A program made the position numbers and the translations under genes. Positions 1 to 8,081 of a stretch of 13,842 bases of DNA are shown here, piece by piece. Every line of letters starts with the position of its first letter. Positions within the stretch are counted from its first letter, which is position 1. The notes beneath the pieces were generated by a model. That model was not told where the DNA came from. It made no database searches and saw nothing but the letters and a program-made list of their open reading frames with translations. The DNA lies in contig JAUXDE010000041.1 of NCBI GenBank assembly GCA_030618495.1, forward strand, positions 1-13,842, given 5' to 3'. This DNA comes from Clostridia bacterium. GTDB lineage: Bacteria; UBA6262; WVXT01; JAUXBS01.

Positions 1-24
1 TAAATAAAAATTATTAAAAATAAT

Positions 25-309
25 ATGAATGAAATAAAAATAATTTTAATCATTCTGGTGATGTTTCTCCTGACAATCCTTGCTTCCAATCAGGATTCAG
101 TGCAATTAAAATTCTTTGGACTGCAAACACAAAGCACATCCCTGACAATCTTCATTCTTGGCTCAGTTCTTTTGGGCGCCGTGTTCACGGGGCTGGTCAG
201 TTATTTCTCTAACAAAAAACTCAGGAAGGAACTGGTAGAGAAAGAAAAGAAAATCGAGGAACTCGAGGAATTCAAGGAAGCATACGAAAAAGATGTCAGG
301 GAATTATAG
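25..309 (+). CDS. LapA-domain small membrane protein
   Basis: This is a 94-residue inner-membrane protein. Two hydrophobic segments (about residues 5-21 and 39-61) flank the short motif NQDSVQLKFFG (22-32), which matches the N-Q-x-x-V-x-L-x-F-F-G pattern of the LapA/DUF1049 family. A charged, Lys/Glu-rich coiled-coil tail follows (about 64-94). E. coli LapA acts with LapB in control of lipopolysaccharide assembly, but many bacteria with this domain have no proven role for it, so only the family assignment is secure. The 24 bases upstream are A/T only and contain no Shine-Dalgarno sequence, so the start is either leaderless or coupled to a gene outside the window. The next gene, mutS, starts 42 bp downstream, so the two may be co-transcribed. 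Confidence 0.8.
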   Translation: MNEIKIILIILVMFLLTILASNQDSVQLKFFGLQTQSTSLTIFILGSVLLGAVFTGLVSYFSNKKLRKELVEKEKKIEELEEFKEAYEKDVREL

Positions 310-340
310 TGTAAGTAACACTACATCATCTTTGTTTAAC

Positions 341-354
341 AGGAGTTTCCTTTG
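341..354 (+). promoter_or_regulatory. Ribosome binding site fixing a TTG start for mutS
   Basis: AGGAG at 341-345 lies 6 nt upstream of TTG at 352. The first downstream ATG in frame (373, residue 8) has no such site and would remove residues that precede the mismatch-recognition domain. TTG is therefore the better start. Confidence 0.7.
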
Positions 355-2964
355 CCCGAACTCACGCCCTTAATGTCCCAATACCAGCATATAAAAAAGG
401 ACCTCAATGATACCATTCTCTTTTTCAGGTTGGGTGATTTTTATGAGATGTTCGGGGACGATGCAAAAAAAAGCTCAAAGATTCTGGAAATCACCCTGAC
501 TTCCAGGCATAAAGTCCCCATGTGCGGGATTCCTTACCATTCATCAGGAAAGTATATTTCGCGTCTTATTAAGGCCGGTCAAAAAGTTGCCATTTGTGAG
601 CAGACCGGGGATCCGAAGACATCAAAAAATATTGTAAAACGTGAGGTTGTAAGGATTATAACTCCGGGGACTGTCCTTGAAGAAAATATCCTTGATGCAA
701 AACAAAACAACTTCCTTGCCGCTGTATATAAGTCCGATGACAAGTCTCCCGTACTGGGCATGGCATGCGCCGACATGTCAACAGGGGATTTTCTGGCAAC
801 CGAATTTAATTCCGCCAATGCCTTGAATAACCTTGAATCAGAACTTGCGCGTCTTTCCGTTGCTGAAGTTCTTCTGTCAAATTCAGCGGAGTCGGACAAT
901 CAGCTGACAGGATTGTTAAAGAAACTCAACCTGCCGTTCAATTACTGCGATGACTGGCATTTCGTTCATGAAAACGCAAATACCGTTCTTAAAGAGCATT
1001 TTCAGTTGAAATCATTAAAGGGGCTCGGGTTTGAAAAAAACACTGCTGCCGTTAGCGCGGCAGGAGCGATTTTAACTTACATGAAGGAAACACAGAAAAG
1101 TTCCCTGCCTCACCTCCAGCCGCCAAAACTTTTTATGACTGCAGACCGCATGATACTTGATGAAACAACCATACGCAACCTTGAACTAATCTCAAATCTT
1201 AATGACGGCTCAAGGAAGGGGAGCCTACTTGGAATTATTGACCTTACGGTAACTTCCCCCGGAGCCCGCATGATGCGCCGGACAATACTGCATCCCTTTG
1301 TTAAAATAAAGGAGATAAAGGACAGGCAGGACAAAGTGACTTTCTTCTTCCAGGATTCAATAAGAAGGGAAAAAATAAGAAGTCTTTTAAAAAACATTTT
1401 TGACATGGAAAGGCTGGCAGGCAGGTTGAACTGCGGAACCGCAAATGCCAGGGATTTAAACAGTTTATCGCGTTCCTTCAGTGTAGTGAGAGAAATCAAG
1501 GATGAATTGAGGGAAAAATCGCCGGTTTCAGGACTGATTGAAAAAATGGGGTCGCTTGAATCGCTCGTGAAACTTATAGAAACATCCATTGTCCCGGAAC
1601 CCCCTGTGACCATTACTGAAGGCGGCATAATTAAACCTGAATATAATCCGGAGCTTAACAAGTTATACCAATCAACGACAGGCGGTAAAGAATGGATAAC
1701 CAGGCTTCAGGAACAAGAACGAAAAAGAACAGGTATTAATTCCCTGAAAGTCGGTTATACAAACGTTTTCGGATACTATATTGAATTAACTAGAACCAAA
1801 CTGAAACAAGTTCCTGATGATTACATCCGCAAGCAGACGCTTGTAAACTCCGAGAGATTTATAACTCCCGAATTGAAAGAACAGGAATCCCTGATTTTGG
1901 GAGCGGAGGAAAAGAAAAAACAACTCGAGTACGAAATATTCCAGAACATACGTTCTGAAATCATGAAAGAAACAAGTATTATACAGGAAACATCAAAAGC
2001 TGTAAGCGAACTCGATGTCCTGTGCGCGCTTGCAGAAACCGCCGCAATCAACAACTATATCAGGCCTGAAGTTAATGACGGTGATATTATTCAAATAAAA
2101 GAAGGCCGTCATCCCGTGGTGGAAAACATGCTTTCTGGCGGTGATTTTGTGCCCAATGATACATTGCTTGATGAGAATGAAAACCAGGTATTAATAATAA
2201 CCGGCCCCAACATGGCGGGGAAATCTACTTATATAAGACAGGTTGCAATAAGTGTGTTATTGGCGCAAATGGGAAGTTACGTGCCTGCCGAAGAAGCCGT
2301 TATAGGTGTTTCTGAGCGTATATTTACCCGCATAGGCACCGTTGATAACATATCAAGAGGTGAGTCGACTTTTATGGTGGAAATGATGGAAGTTGCAAAT
2401 ATATTGAACAATACCACAGAAAAAAGCCTGCTGATTCTTGATGAGGTGGGCAGGGGCACCTCCACTTTTGACGGAATCAGTATTGCATGGGCCGTTATTG
2501 AGTACCTGACCGGCAGCAGGTTCCCTGAAGCAGGGCCCAGGACGCTTTTTGCGACACATTATTTTGAGCTTACAGACCTTTCCCGCACTATTATGAGAAT
2601 AAAGAATTATAACTTTTCTGTAAAGGAATGGAACGATAACATAGTCTTTTTAAGGAAGCTGGTCCAGGGGAGCGCTGACAAGAGTTATGGTATCCACGTT
2701 GCAAAACTCGCAGGCCTTCCGAAAACGGTCATTCGCAGGGCTGAGGAAATACTTGATAACCTTCAGGATAATTCCTACAGGGAAGACGGAATACCGAAAC
2801 TTGCAGGGTCAAAGGACGGCGTAAAACAATTAAACCTGTTTTATGAACATGACCCTGTCTTTAGTGAACTTGAAAACATTGAACCTGAAAACATGACGCC
2901 TTTAGAGGCGCTAAACAAGCTTAACGAACTGAAGAATAGCGTGAAGAAGAAAAGCAGGAAATAA
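352..2964 (+). CDS. mutS: DNA mismatch repair protein MutS
   Basis: MutS recognises mismatches and small loops as a dimer and recruits MutL in an ATP-dependent way. The protein has 870 residues, the usual length for MutS1. The mismatch-reading motif GDFYEMF is at 28-34 (Phe30 stacks on the mismatch, Glu32 contacts the base). Connector, core-lever and clamp domains follow. The C-terminal ABC ATPase shows the Walker A motif GPNMAGKST (618-626), Walker B with signature LLILDEVGRGTST (693-705), the FATHYFEL motif with the conserved His (733-740) and a helix-turn-helix dimerisation segment DKSYGIHVAKLAGLP (776-790). The start is TTG with a good AGGAG site. All key residues are present, so it should be active. 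It is followed 25 bp later by the PilZ gene, with mutL beyond, so the MutS/MutL pair is almost adjacent. Confidence 0.98.
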   Translation: MPELTPLMSQYQHIKKDLNDTILFFRLGDFYEMFGDDAKKSSKILEITLTSRHKVPMCGIPYHSSGKYISRLIKAGQKVAICEQTGDPKTSKNIVKREVVRIITPGTVLEENILDAKQNNFLAAVYKSDDKSPVLGMACADMSTGDFLATEFNSANALNNLESELARLSVAEVLLSNSAESDNQLTGLLKKLNLPFNYCDDWHFVHENANTVLKEHFQLKSLKGLGFEKNTAAVSAAGAILTYMKETQKSSLPHLQPPKLFMTADRMILDETTIRNLELISNLNDGSRKGSLLGIIDLTVTSPGARMMRRTILHPFVKIKEIKDRQDKVTFFFQDSIRREKIRSLLKNIFDMERLAGRLNCGTANARDLNSLSRSFSVVREIKDELREKSPVSGLIEKMGSLESLVKLIETSIVPEPPVTITEGGIIKPEYNPELNKLYQSTTGGKEWITRLQEQERKRTGINSLKVGYTNVFGYYIELTRTKLKQVPDDYIRKQTLVNSERFITPELKEQESLILGAEEKKKQLEYEIFQNIRSEIMKETSIIQETSKAVSELDVLCALAETAAINNYIRPEVNDGDIIQIKEGRHPVVENMLSGGDFVPNDTLLDENENQVLIITGPNMAGKSTYIRQVAISVLLAQMGSYVPAEEAVIGVSERIFTRIGTVDNISRGESTFMVEMMEVANILNNTTEKSLLILDEVGRGTSTFDGISIAWAVIEYLTGSRFPEAGPRTLFATHYFELTDLSRTIMRIKNYNFSVKEWNDNIVFLRKLVQGSADKSYGIHVAKLAGLPKTVIRRAEEILDNLQDNSYREDGIPKLAGSKDGVKQLNLFYEHDPVFSELENIEPENMTPLEALNKLNELKNSVKKKSRK

Positions 2965-2989
2965 AATTATTCAAGAGGAGGTATTCAAT

Positions 2990-3460
2990 ATGCCTAAAAA
3001 AAAGAGTAAGAAGAAAGATCCTGAACGGAGAGTGCATTTCAGGTTTCCTACAATCACAATAGTAAAAGAAGTTGTCATTGCGGTGGCTCATCCGAAATCG
3101 AAGAATAAGAATGTCATGCCTGCAATAATGTACAATTTAAGCGCCGGGGGAATAGCTATTGTAACATTCGACAAGGTTCCCGTGAATTCAATGATCACCC
3201 TTAATCTTGACCTCGGCAGTGTAAACCTGGAAAATATTACCGGAAAAGTAGTGCGCGTTGAGGGGAAAAACGTAACTTATCTTATTGCAATTGATTTCTA
3301 TAATCTTCCCCAGCAACTAAAGAAAAAAATAAAGAAAATAGCGGATGATGCCGATATTTGTGAGACAAACATTTTGCTGGGTGAAAAACATGTTTGTACA
3401 AAGAAGTGTAGTTATTACGATTTATGCATAAATCCGATGAAAAAGAAGGCCAGGCGATAA
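2990..3460 (+). CDS. PilZ-domain protein with C-terminal Cys cluster
   Basis: This 156-residue protein is a predicted cytoplasmic c-di-GMP receptor. After a very basic N-terminus (Lys/Arg in residues 3-14), it has both halves of the PilZ ligand signature: RxxxR as RVHFR (14-18), and (D/N)xSxxG as NLSAGG (49-54). Predicted beta-strands follow to about residue 102. C-terminal to the PilZ barrel is a Lys-rich helix and then four cysteines, C124, C136, C140 and C146, with spacing C-x11-C-x3-C-x5-C. This could bind zinc or an Fe-S cluster, but that is inference. The gene has the strongest ribosome site in the window (AGGAGGT, 2976-2982, 7 nt before ATG), which suggests high translation. It sits between mutS and mutL, 25 bp after the mutS stop. 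The output is unknown: PilZ proteins act in motility, adhesion, polysaccharide synthesis or gene control. Confidence 0.85.
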   Translation: MPKKKSKKKDPERRVHFRFPTITIVKEVVIAVAHPKSKNKNVMPAIMYNLSAGGIAIVTFDKVPVNSMITLNLDLGSVNLENITGKVVRVEGKNVTYLIAIDFYNLPQQLKKKIKKIADDADICETNILLGEKHVCTKKCSYYDLCINPMKKKARR

Positions 3461-3465
3461 AAGTA

Positions 3466-3483
3466 AAAAACTAAAGAGTTTTT
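3466..3483 (+). other. AT-rich hairpin between PilZ gene and mutL
   Basis: A perfect 7-bp inverted repeat, AAAAACT / AGTTTTT, with a 4-nt AAAG loop starts 5 nt after the PilZ stop codon. It ends in a T run, as a terminator would, but it has only one G-C pair and the T run is part of the stem. It is at best a weak attenuator between the mutS-PilZ and mutL-merR units. Confidence 0.3.
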
Positions 3484-3499
3484 CCGTATTAATAGAAAT

Positions 3500-5278
3500 A
3501 TGCCTGCAATTAAACTTTTAAGCGATGATGTTATAAACAAGATATCAGCCGGTGAAGTGATAGAAAGGCCGGCTTCGGTTGTCAAGGAACTGCTTGAAAA
3601 CTCCCTTGATGCGGGCGCCAGTCACATCAGTGTTGAAATAAAAAAGGGGGGCACAAAACATATCAGGGTTTCGGATAATGGCATCGGCATAGAAGAAGAA
3701 GATGTCTTGACCGCCATGCAGCGCCATGCCACAAGTAAGATAACCTGCCTTGAAGACCTTTCAAAGATTAACAGCCTCGGTTTCCGCGGAGAAGCGCTGC
3801 CTTCAATAGCGTCCGTTTCCAAATTCGGGATGATCACAAGGCCAAAGAACAGAAATACCGGCTTTGCCGTGAAAATGTCGGGTGACAGGAATCCCGAACT
3901 ACAGAAAACGGGATGCGCTGCCGGGACAACCATGATTATCGAGGACCTTTTCTTTAATACTCCGGCAAGGTTGAAATTCTTGAAATCAAATGCAACCGAA
4001 ACACTGCACATTACGAATCTTGTTCAGCAAATAGCCTTATCGTGCCCTGAAATAAACATTGAACTGAAGGAAGACGGCCGCAAAATACTCGGCCCCCTTC
4101 CAAAAAACCAAACTCCCCTGCAGAGAATCGCCTCTTTGTTCGGCAGTAGAGTAGCGGACAATCTCGTGCCTGTTCATTCAGAAAACAATTTCATCAAACT
4201 TTCTGGATTTATAACAAAACCGGCATTGAACTATCCCAACAATAAGTACCAGTTCTTTTTTATTAATAAGAGGTCAATCAGAAGCAGGTTGTTGGGGCAT
4301 GCTGTAATGAAAGGATACGGTTCCCTGCTTGCAAACAAAAGGTATGCAGGCGTATTTCTGTTCATTGAAATAAAACCCGAGTTTATAGATGTAAACATCC
4401 ATCCCACAAAAAGGGAAATCCGCTTTACGAACGAGAATGCAATGCACACATTCGTCGTTGAAACGCTTCAAAAATTCTTAAGGCAGCAAGAAGTAATACC
4501 TGAGATCCAGGCATCCCCGGCTTATGAAAAACCGGACATTGCAAGGGATGGAAGAATAAAAGAGGCAATAAGCGATTACATCACCAGGAACAAATCATCC
4601 TACAGGTCGCCCGCAAGGAGGGACCTCTTAAAACAGGAAAAGTTCGATTATCGTAAAGAAAAGGAAGAATTTGAAAAAACTCTTACCGATACCATGCAGC
4701 CCCTGGCGCAGATAAACAACACTTACATAATAGCGCAGGGAAGCGACGGTATGTTTATTATAGACCAGCACGCAGCATGGGAACGCATCAATTACGAGAT
4801 ATTCAAGAGCCTTTACGGGGGAAATAATATATCTTCCCAGTCGCTGCTGATTCCAATGAACCTTGAACTTCCTTCCGGAAACGCAATAATACTGAAGGAC
4901 AATATTCAATTCTTTTCAAAAATGGGATTTGAGATTTCCGAATTTGGAGAAAATTCCTATATCATTAATGCAATTCCCGCAATGTTTGGCGATAGGATTG
5001 ATTATAAACAGTTATTATCCGATATGCTTGACCTTATTTCAGAATCAAAAGGACAGGTAGGTTCGAGTTCCGGGATTGATGAGCTCACTGACGGTATTTT
5101 CAAAATCATGGCGTGCAGGGCTTCCGTCAAGGCAGGCGATAATTTGAGTAGGGAAGAAATGGAGGAGCTCATAAAAGGGTTAAACAAATGCAGTATACCT
5201 TATTCATGTCCTCACGGCAGGCCTACGATGATTAAAATGAGTACCGATGAGCTTGAAAAAAGGTTTAAGCGTAAGTAA
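3500..5278 (+). CDS. mutL: DNA mismatch repair endonuclease MutL
   Basis: MutL couples mismatch recognition by MutS to strand incision. The 592-residue protein has the GHKL ATPase motifs ELLENSLDAGA (30-40), DNGIGI (59-64) and GFRGEAL (94-100), and the transducer motif VNIHPTKREIRF (298-309). A charged linker (about 340-395) leads to the C-terminal dimerisation domain. That domain carries the metal-dependent nicking motif DQHA(x2)E(x4)E as DQHAAWERINYE (422-433), together with MACR (537-540) and CPHGRP (570-575), so this is the endonuclease-type MutL of organisms without MutH. A Q-x-x-L-x-P segment, QSLLIP (447-452), matches the beta-clamp-binding motif known from Bacillus MutL. No Shine-Dalgarno sequence precedes the ATG, and the upstream gap holds only a weak hairpin. 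It heads a tightly packed run ending with the MerR gene, with miaA starting 5 bp after its stop. Confidence 0.97.
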   Translation: MPAIKLLSDDVINKISAGEVIERPASVVKELLENSLDAGASHISVEIKKGGTKHIRVSDNGIGIEEEDVLTAMQRHATSKITCLEDLSKINSLGFRGEALPSIASVSKFGMITRPKNRNTGFAVKMSGDRNPELQKTGCAAGTTMIIEDLFFNTPARLKFLKSNATETLHITNLVQQIALSCPEINIELKEDGRKILGPLPKNQTPLQRIASLFGSRVADNLVPVHSENNFIKLSGFITKPALNYPNNKYQFFFINKRSIRSRLLGHAVMKGYGSLLANKRYAGVFLFIEIKPEFIDVNIHPTKREIRFTNENAMHTFVVETLQKFLRQQEVIPEIQASPAYEKPDIARDGRIKEAISDYITRNKSSYRSPARRDLLKQEKFDYRKEKEEFEKTLTDTMQPLAQINNTYIIAQGSDGMFIIDQHAAWERINYEIFKSLYGGNNISSQSLLIPMNLELPSGNAIILKDNIQFFSKMGFEISEFGENSYIINAIPAMFGDRIDYKQLLSDMLDLISESKGQVGSSSGIDELTDGIFKIMACRASVKAGDNLSREEMEELIKGLNKCSIPYSCPHGRPTMIKMSTDELEKRFKRK

Positions 5279-5283
5279 CCCTT

Positions 5284-6180
5284 ATGAATAACTCAATAAT
5301 CATAATTCTCGGACCTACTGCTTCGGGAAAATCAGAATTTTCCTTGTCACTTGCCAAAAAGTTGAACGGTGAAATAATCTCCGCTGATTCGATGCAGGTA
5401 TATAAACACATGAATATTGGAACGGCAAAGCCACCCTGTTCCCAAAGGAAAGCTGTTCCGCATCATTTTATAAGCATCATCAACCCGGATGAGGATTTCA
5501 GCGCGGGGAAGTTCAAGCGTAAGGCTGAAAGGGTTATTGATAGAATATTAAACAAAAAAAAAGTCCCGATCGTAGTCGGCGGGACAGGACTTTACATAAG
5601 GACTTTAACGGACGGGCTCTGCGAAAGTCCACCTGAGAATAAAAAAATAAGAAGGGAATTGGAATCGCTTGCAAAAAAGCATGGCAACCCGCGCCTGCAT
5701 AGTATGTTAAAAAAAGTTGACGCGGTCGCGGCGGAAAATATTCATCATAATAATTTAAGAAGGATAATACGCGCCCTGGAGGTTTACAAGGCATCGGGTA
5801 TCCCGTTTTCCGAATGGCATAAGAGGATGGAAAAACCGGGCTACAGGTTCAGGATGTTCGGGCTTTCCCGGGAACGCGCAGTACTTTACGGGCGTATCAA
5901 TGACCGGGTTGACCGGATGTTTAAGAGGGGGTTTGTTAACGAAGTGAAACGCCTCATTAGAATGGGTTACGGCAAGAACTTGCATTCAATGCAGTCGATC
6001 GGCTATAAACACGTAGTAGAATACCTTGAAAACAAGTACGACTATGCGACTCTTGTAGAACTTGTAAAGAGAGATACAAGGCGCTATTCCAAGAGGCAGA
6101 TGACATGGTGGAATAAGGACAGCCGTATACAATGGATTAACGGTGATTCAGCTCAGCTAAGCAGGAAGGTGTGTCAATAG
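5284..6180 (+). CDS. miaA: tRNA dimethylallyltransferase MiaA
   Basis: MiaA transfers a dimethylallyl group from DMAPP to N6 of A37 in tRNAs that read codons starting with U, the first step toward ms2i6A. The length, 298 residues, is typical. Visible motifs are the P-loop GPTASGKS (10-17), DSMQVY with the general-base Asp35 (35-40), VVGGTGLYIR (97-106), NLRRIIRALEVY (157-168), and the C-terminal TRRYSKRQMTWW (265-276) that contacts the tRNA and the prenyl donor channel. The start ATG is 5 bp after the mutL stop without a clear ribosome site, so translation is probably coupled to mutL. hflX begins 3 bp after its stop. The E. coli order is mutL-miaA-hfq-hflX. Here hfq is absent between miaA and hflX. 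Confidence 0.97.
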   Translation: MNNSIIIILGPTASGKSEFSLSLAKKLNGEIISADSMQVYKHMNIGTAKPPCSQRKAVPHHFISIINPDEDFSAGKFKRKAERVIDRILNKKKVPIVVGGTGLYIRTLTDGLCESPPENKKIRRELESLAKKHGNPRLHSMLKKVDAVAAENIHHNNLRRIIRALEVYKASGIPFSEWHKRMEKPGYRFRMFGLSRERAVLYGRINDRVDRMFKRGFVNEVKRLIRMGYGKNLHSMQSIGYKHVVEYLENKYDYATLVELVKRDTRRYSKRQMTWWNKDSRIQWINGDSAQLSRKVCQ

Positions 6181-6183
6181 ATC

Positions 6184-7494
6184 ATGTATACATTAAAGAA
6201 AATAAAAAACAATGAAAAGGAAAAGGTTTTTCTCGTTGGGGTTGATACGGGTAAAAAAGGCAACCTTACTACCATCGAGAGCATGGAAGAACTCGAATCA
6301 CTTTCAAAAACAGTTAATGCGGAAATAATCGGGCAGTATATCGCAAGAAGAACTTCAATCAATCCGGGTTGTTTCATAGGAAAGGGTAAGGCGGCGGAAA
6401 TAGGCGAGATATGCAAAAAACATGAAATAACGACTGTTATTTTTGATGACAACCTTTCACCTTCACAGCAAAGGAACCTTGAAGAAATCATTGAAGTTAA
6501 AGTAATTGACAGGACCAATCTTATCCTCGATATCTTCGCAAGCAGGGCAAGGACAAGAGAGGGCATATTGCAGGTTGAACTCGCGCAGCTTGATTATCTC
6601 CTGCCAAGGTTAACCGGCAGGGGGGTGACTTTTTCACAGCAGGTAGGAGGCATAGGAGTGAGGGGGCCCGGTGAAAAAAAACTTGAATATGACCGTAGAA
6701 AAATACACGACAGGATACACTTGCTTAAAAATGGAATCGAAGAAATAAGGGAACACCGGCAACAACAGCGCCGGAAGAGACAGGAAAACTTCCTGCCTGT
6801 GATTGCCCTCATCGGGTACACGAATGCAGGCAAATCAACTCTGCTGAATAATATATGCAACTCTGATGTTTTTGTTGAAGACAAACTGTTTGCAACACTT
6901 GACCCCACCACGAGAAGGGTTTCCCTTCCCGGCGACAGGAAGGCTTTGTTTATTGACACTGTTGGATTGATAAATAAACTTCCCCATCAACTCATTGCGG
7001 CATTCAGGGCAACGCTTGAGGAAATCGTGTATTCCGATATTCTTATTCACGTAGTCGACGTTTCTCACCAACAGTATGAAAAAGATATTTTAAGCGTCGA
7101 AAAAGTACTTGAAGAATTAAATATTCTTGACAAACCGGTGATTTTTACATTTAATAAGGTAGATTTAATTAAGGATGAGTTGTATCTTGAAAACCTTAGA
7201 AAGCAAAGAAGGAAAAAGTCAAAAGTTGTATTGATTTCCGCAACTGACAAATATGGATTTGATGAACTGTTTAAAGCAATAACGCGTGTACTGAAAAAAG
7301 AAGTTAAAACCTATAACCTGGAAATCCCGCAGAGCAGAAACGACATAGTAAGTTCAATATACAAGAACTGCAAAATACTTAAAACCGCCTATAAAGATAA
7401 CAACGTTATTCTGAAAGCGGAACTTAACACTGCATTGGCCGGGAAACTGGAGCCATTCATCGTAAAAGGACGGAGAAAGAAAAAATGTCAATAA
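6184..7494 (+). CDS. hflX: Ribosome-associated GTPase HflX
   Basis: HflX is a TRAFAC-class GTPase that binds the 50S subunit and splits stalled ribosomes under stress. The protein has 436 residues. The N-terminal HflX domain (about 15-115) is followed by a Gly-rich helical segment containing GGIGVRGPGEKKLE (155-168). The G domain has G1 GYTNAGKST (211-219), G2 region FATLDPTTRR (236-245), G3 DTVG (258-261), G4 NKVD (324-327) and a G5-like ISATDKYG (around 350). A short C-terminal domain follows. AGGAAGGTG at 6163-6171, inside the end of miaA, can serve as the ribosome site. Its last 10 bases overlap the start of pgsA. All nucleotide-binding motifs are intact. Confidence 0.96.
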   Translation: MYTLKKIKNNEKEKVFLVGVDTGKKGNLTTIESMEELESLSKTVNAEIIGQYIARRTSINPGCFIGKGKAAEIGEICKKHEITTVIFDDNLSPSQQRNLEEIIEVKVIDRTNLILDIFASRARTREGILQVELAQLDYLLPRLTGRGVTFSQQVGGIGVRGPGEKKLEYDRRKIHDRIHLLKNGIEEIREHRQQQRRKRQENFLPVIALIGYTNAGKSTLLNNICNSDVFVEDKLFATLDPTTRRVSLPGDRKALFIDTVGLINKLPHQLIAAFRATLEEIVYSDILIHVVDVSHQQYEKDILSVEKVLEELNILDKPVIFTFNKVDLIKDELYLENLRKQRRKKSKVVLISATDKYGFDELFKAITRVLKKEVKTYNLEIPQSRNDIVSSIYKNCKILKTAYKDNNVILKAELNTALAGKLEPFIVKGRRKKKCQ

Positions 7495-8081
7495 TGACAA
7501 TCCCTAATTACCTGTCTTTGTTCAGGATACTCGCAACCCCGGTAATCATACACTTTTTATTAAAAGGCATGCATACCCAGGTGTTTATACTGTTTTCGCT
7601 TGCCGTCATTTCTGACGGCGTTGACGGCTTTATTGCGAGAAAATATCACCAAGAATCAAAATTAGGAAAATTCCTCGACCCTTTTTCCGACAAATGCCTT
7701 CTTTTATTGACATTTAATACCCTTGCAATCATTGGCAGAATACCAATGTGGTTTTTCCTCATTGTTTTTGGCAAAGAATTGATACTGGCGGCCTGCTGGA
7801 TGTCTTTTCGCTACATAATAAGGGAAATACGGGTCGAACCCGACAAGTACGGCAAGGTGGCATCAGGGCTCTTAATGCTACTTATAACATTCATTATAAT
7901 TGAGAACCTTAATCTTGCCCCATTAAAACCATTAAATTACATGATACCCTCGCTTTTGCTTATTACGCCTTTTCTTATCGGTATTTCACTTTTTTCATAT
8001 GTGACTTCCGGCGTGAAACAGATTAATGAGTATCAAAAGAAAGTACTGGGAAACAAACCCGGGGAAACAGCTGATGATTAA
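7485..8081 (+). CDS. pgsA: CDP-diacylglycerol-glycerol-3-phosphate 3-phosphatidyltransferase
   Basis: This membrane enzyme condenses CDP-diacylglycerol with sn-glycerol-3-phosphate to give phosphatidylglycerophosphate, the committed step to phosphatidylglycerol and cardiolipin. The CDP-alcohol phosphatidyltransferase signature D(x2)DG(x2)AR(x8)G(x3)D(x3)D is complete: D44, D47-G48, A51-R52, G61, D65 and D69. Hydrophobic segments lie at about 11-28, 30-46, 70-88, 90-103, 122-140 and 145-172, consistent with six transmembrane helices. The length of 198 residues is normal. ATG 7485 overlaps hflX by 10 bp and has GGAG at 7472-7475 in range. A second in-frame ATG at 7494 overlaps the hflX stop but is further from that site. 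GpsA, encoded immediately downstream, makes its substrate glycerol-3-phosphate, so adjacent reactions are co-encoded. A related CDP-alcohol transferase specificity cannot be fully excluded. Confidence 0.9.
   Translation: MSIMTIPNYLSLFRILATPVIIHFLLKGMHTQVFILFSLAVISDGVDGFIARKYHQESKLGKFLDPFSDKCLLLLTFNTLAIIGRIPMWFFLIVFGKELILAACWMSFRYIIREIRVEPDKYGKVASGLLMLLITFIIIENLNLAPLKPLNYMIPSLLLITPFLIGISLFSYVTSGVKQINEYQKKVLGNKPGETADD

Noticed and set aside
1110-1661. 183-residue frame on the minus strand inside mutS.
   Set aside because: It lies wholly opposite the intact mutS coding sequence, has a composition typical of an antisense shadow, and has no recognisable domain.
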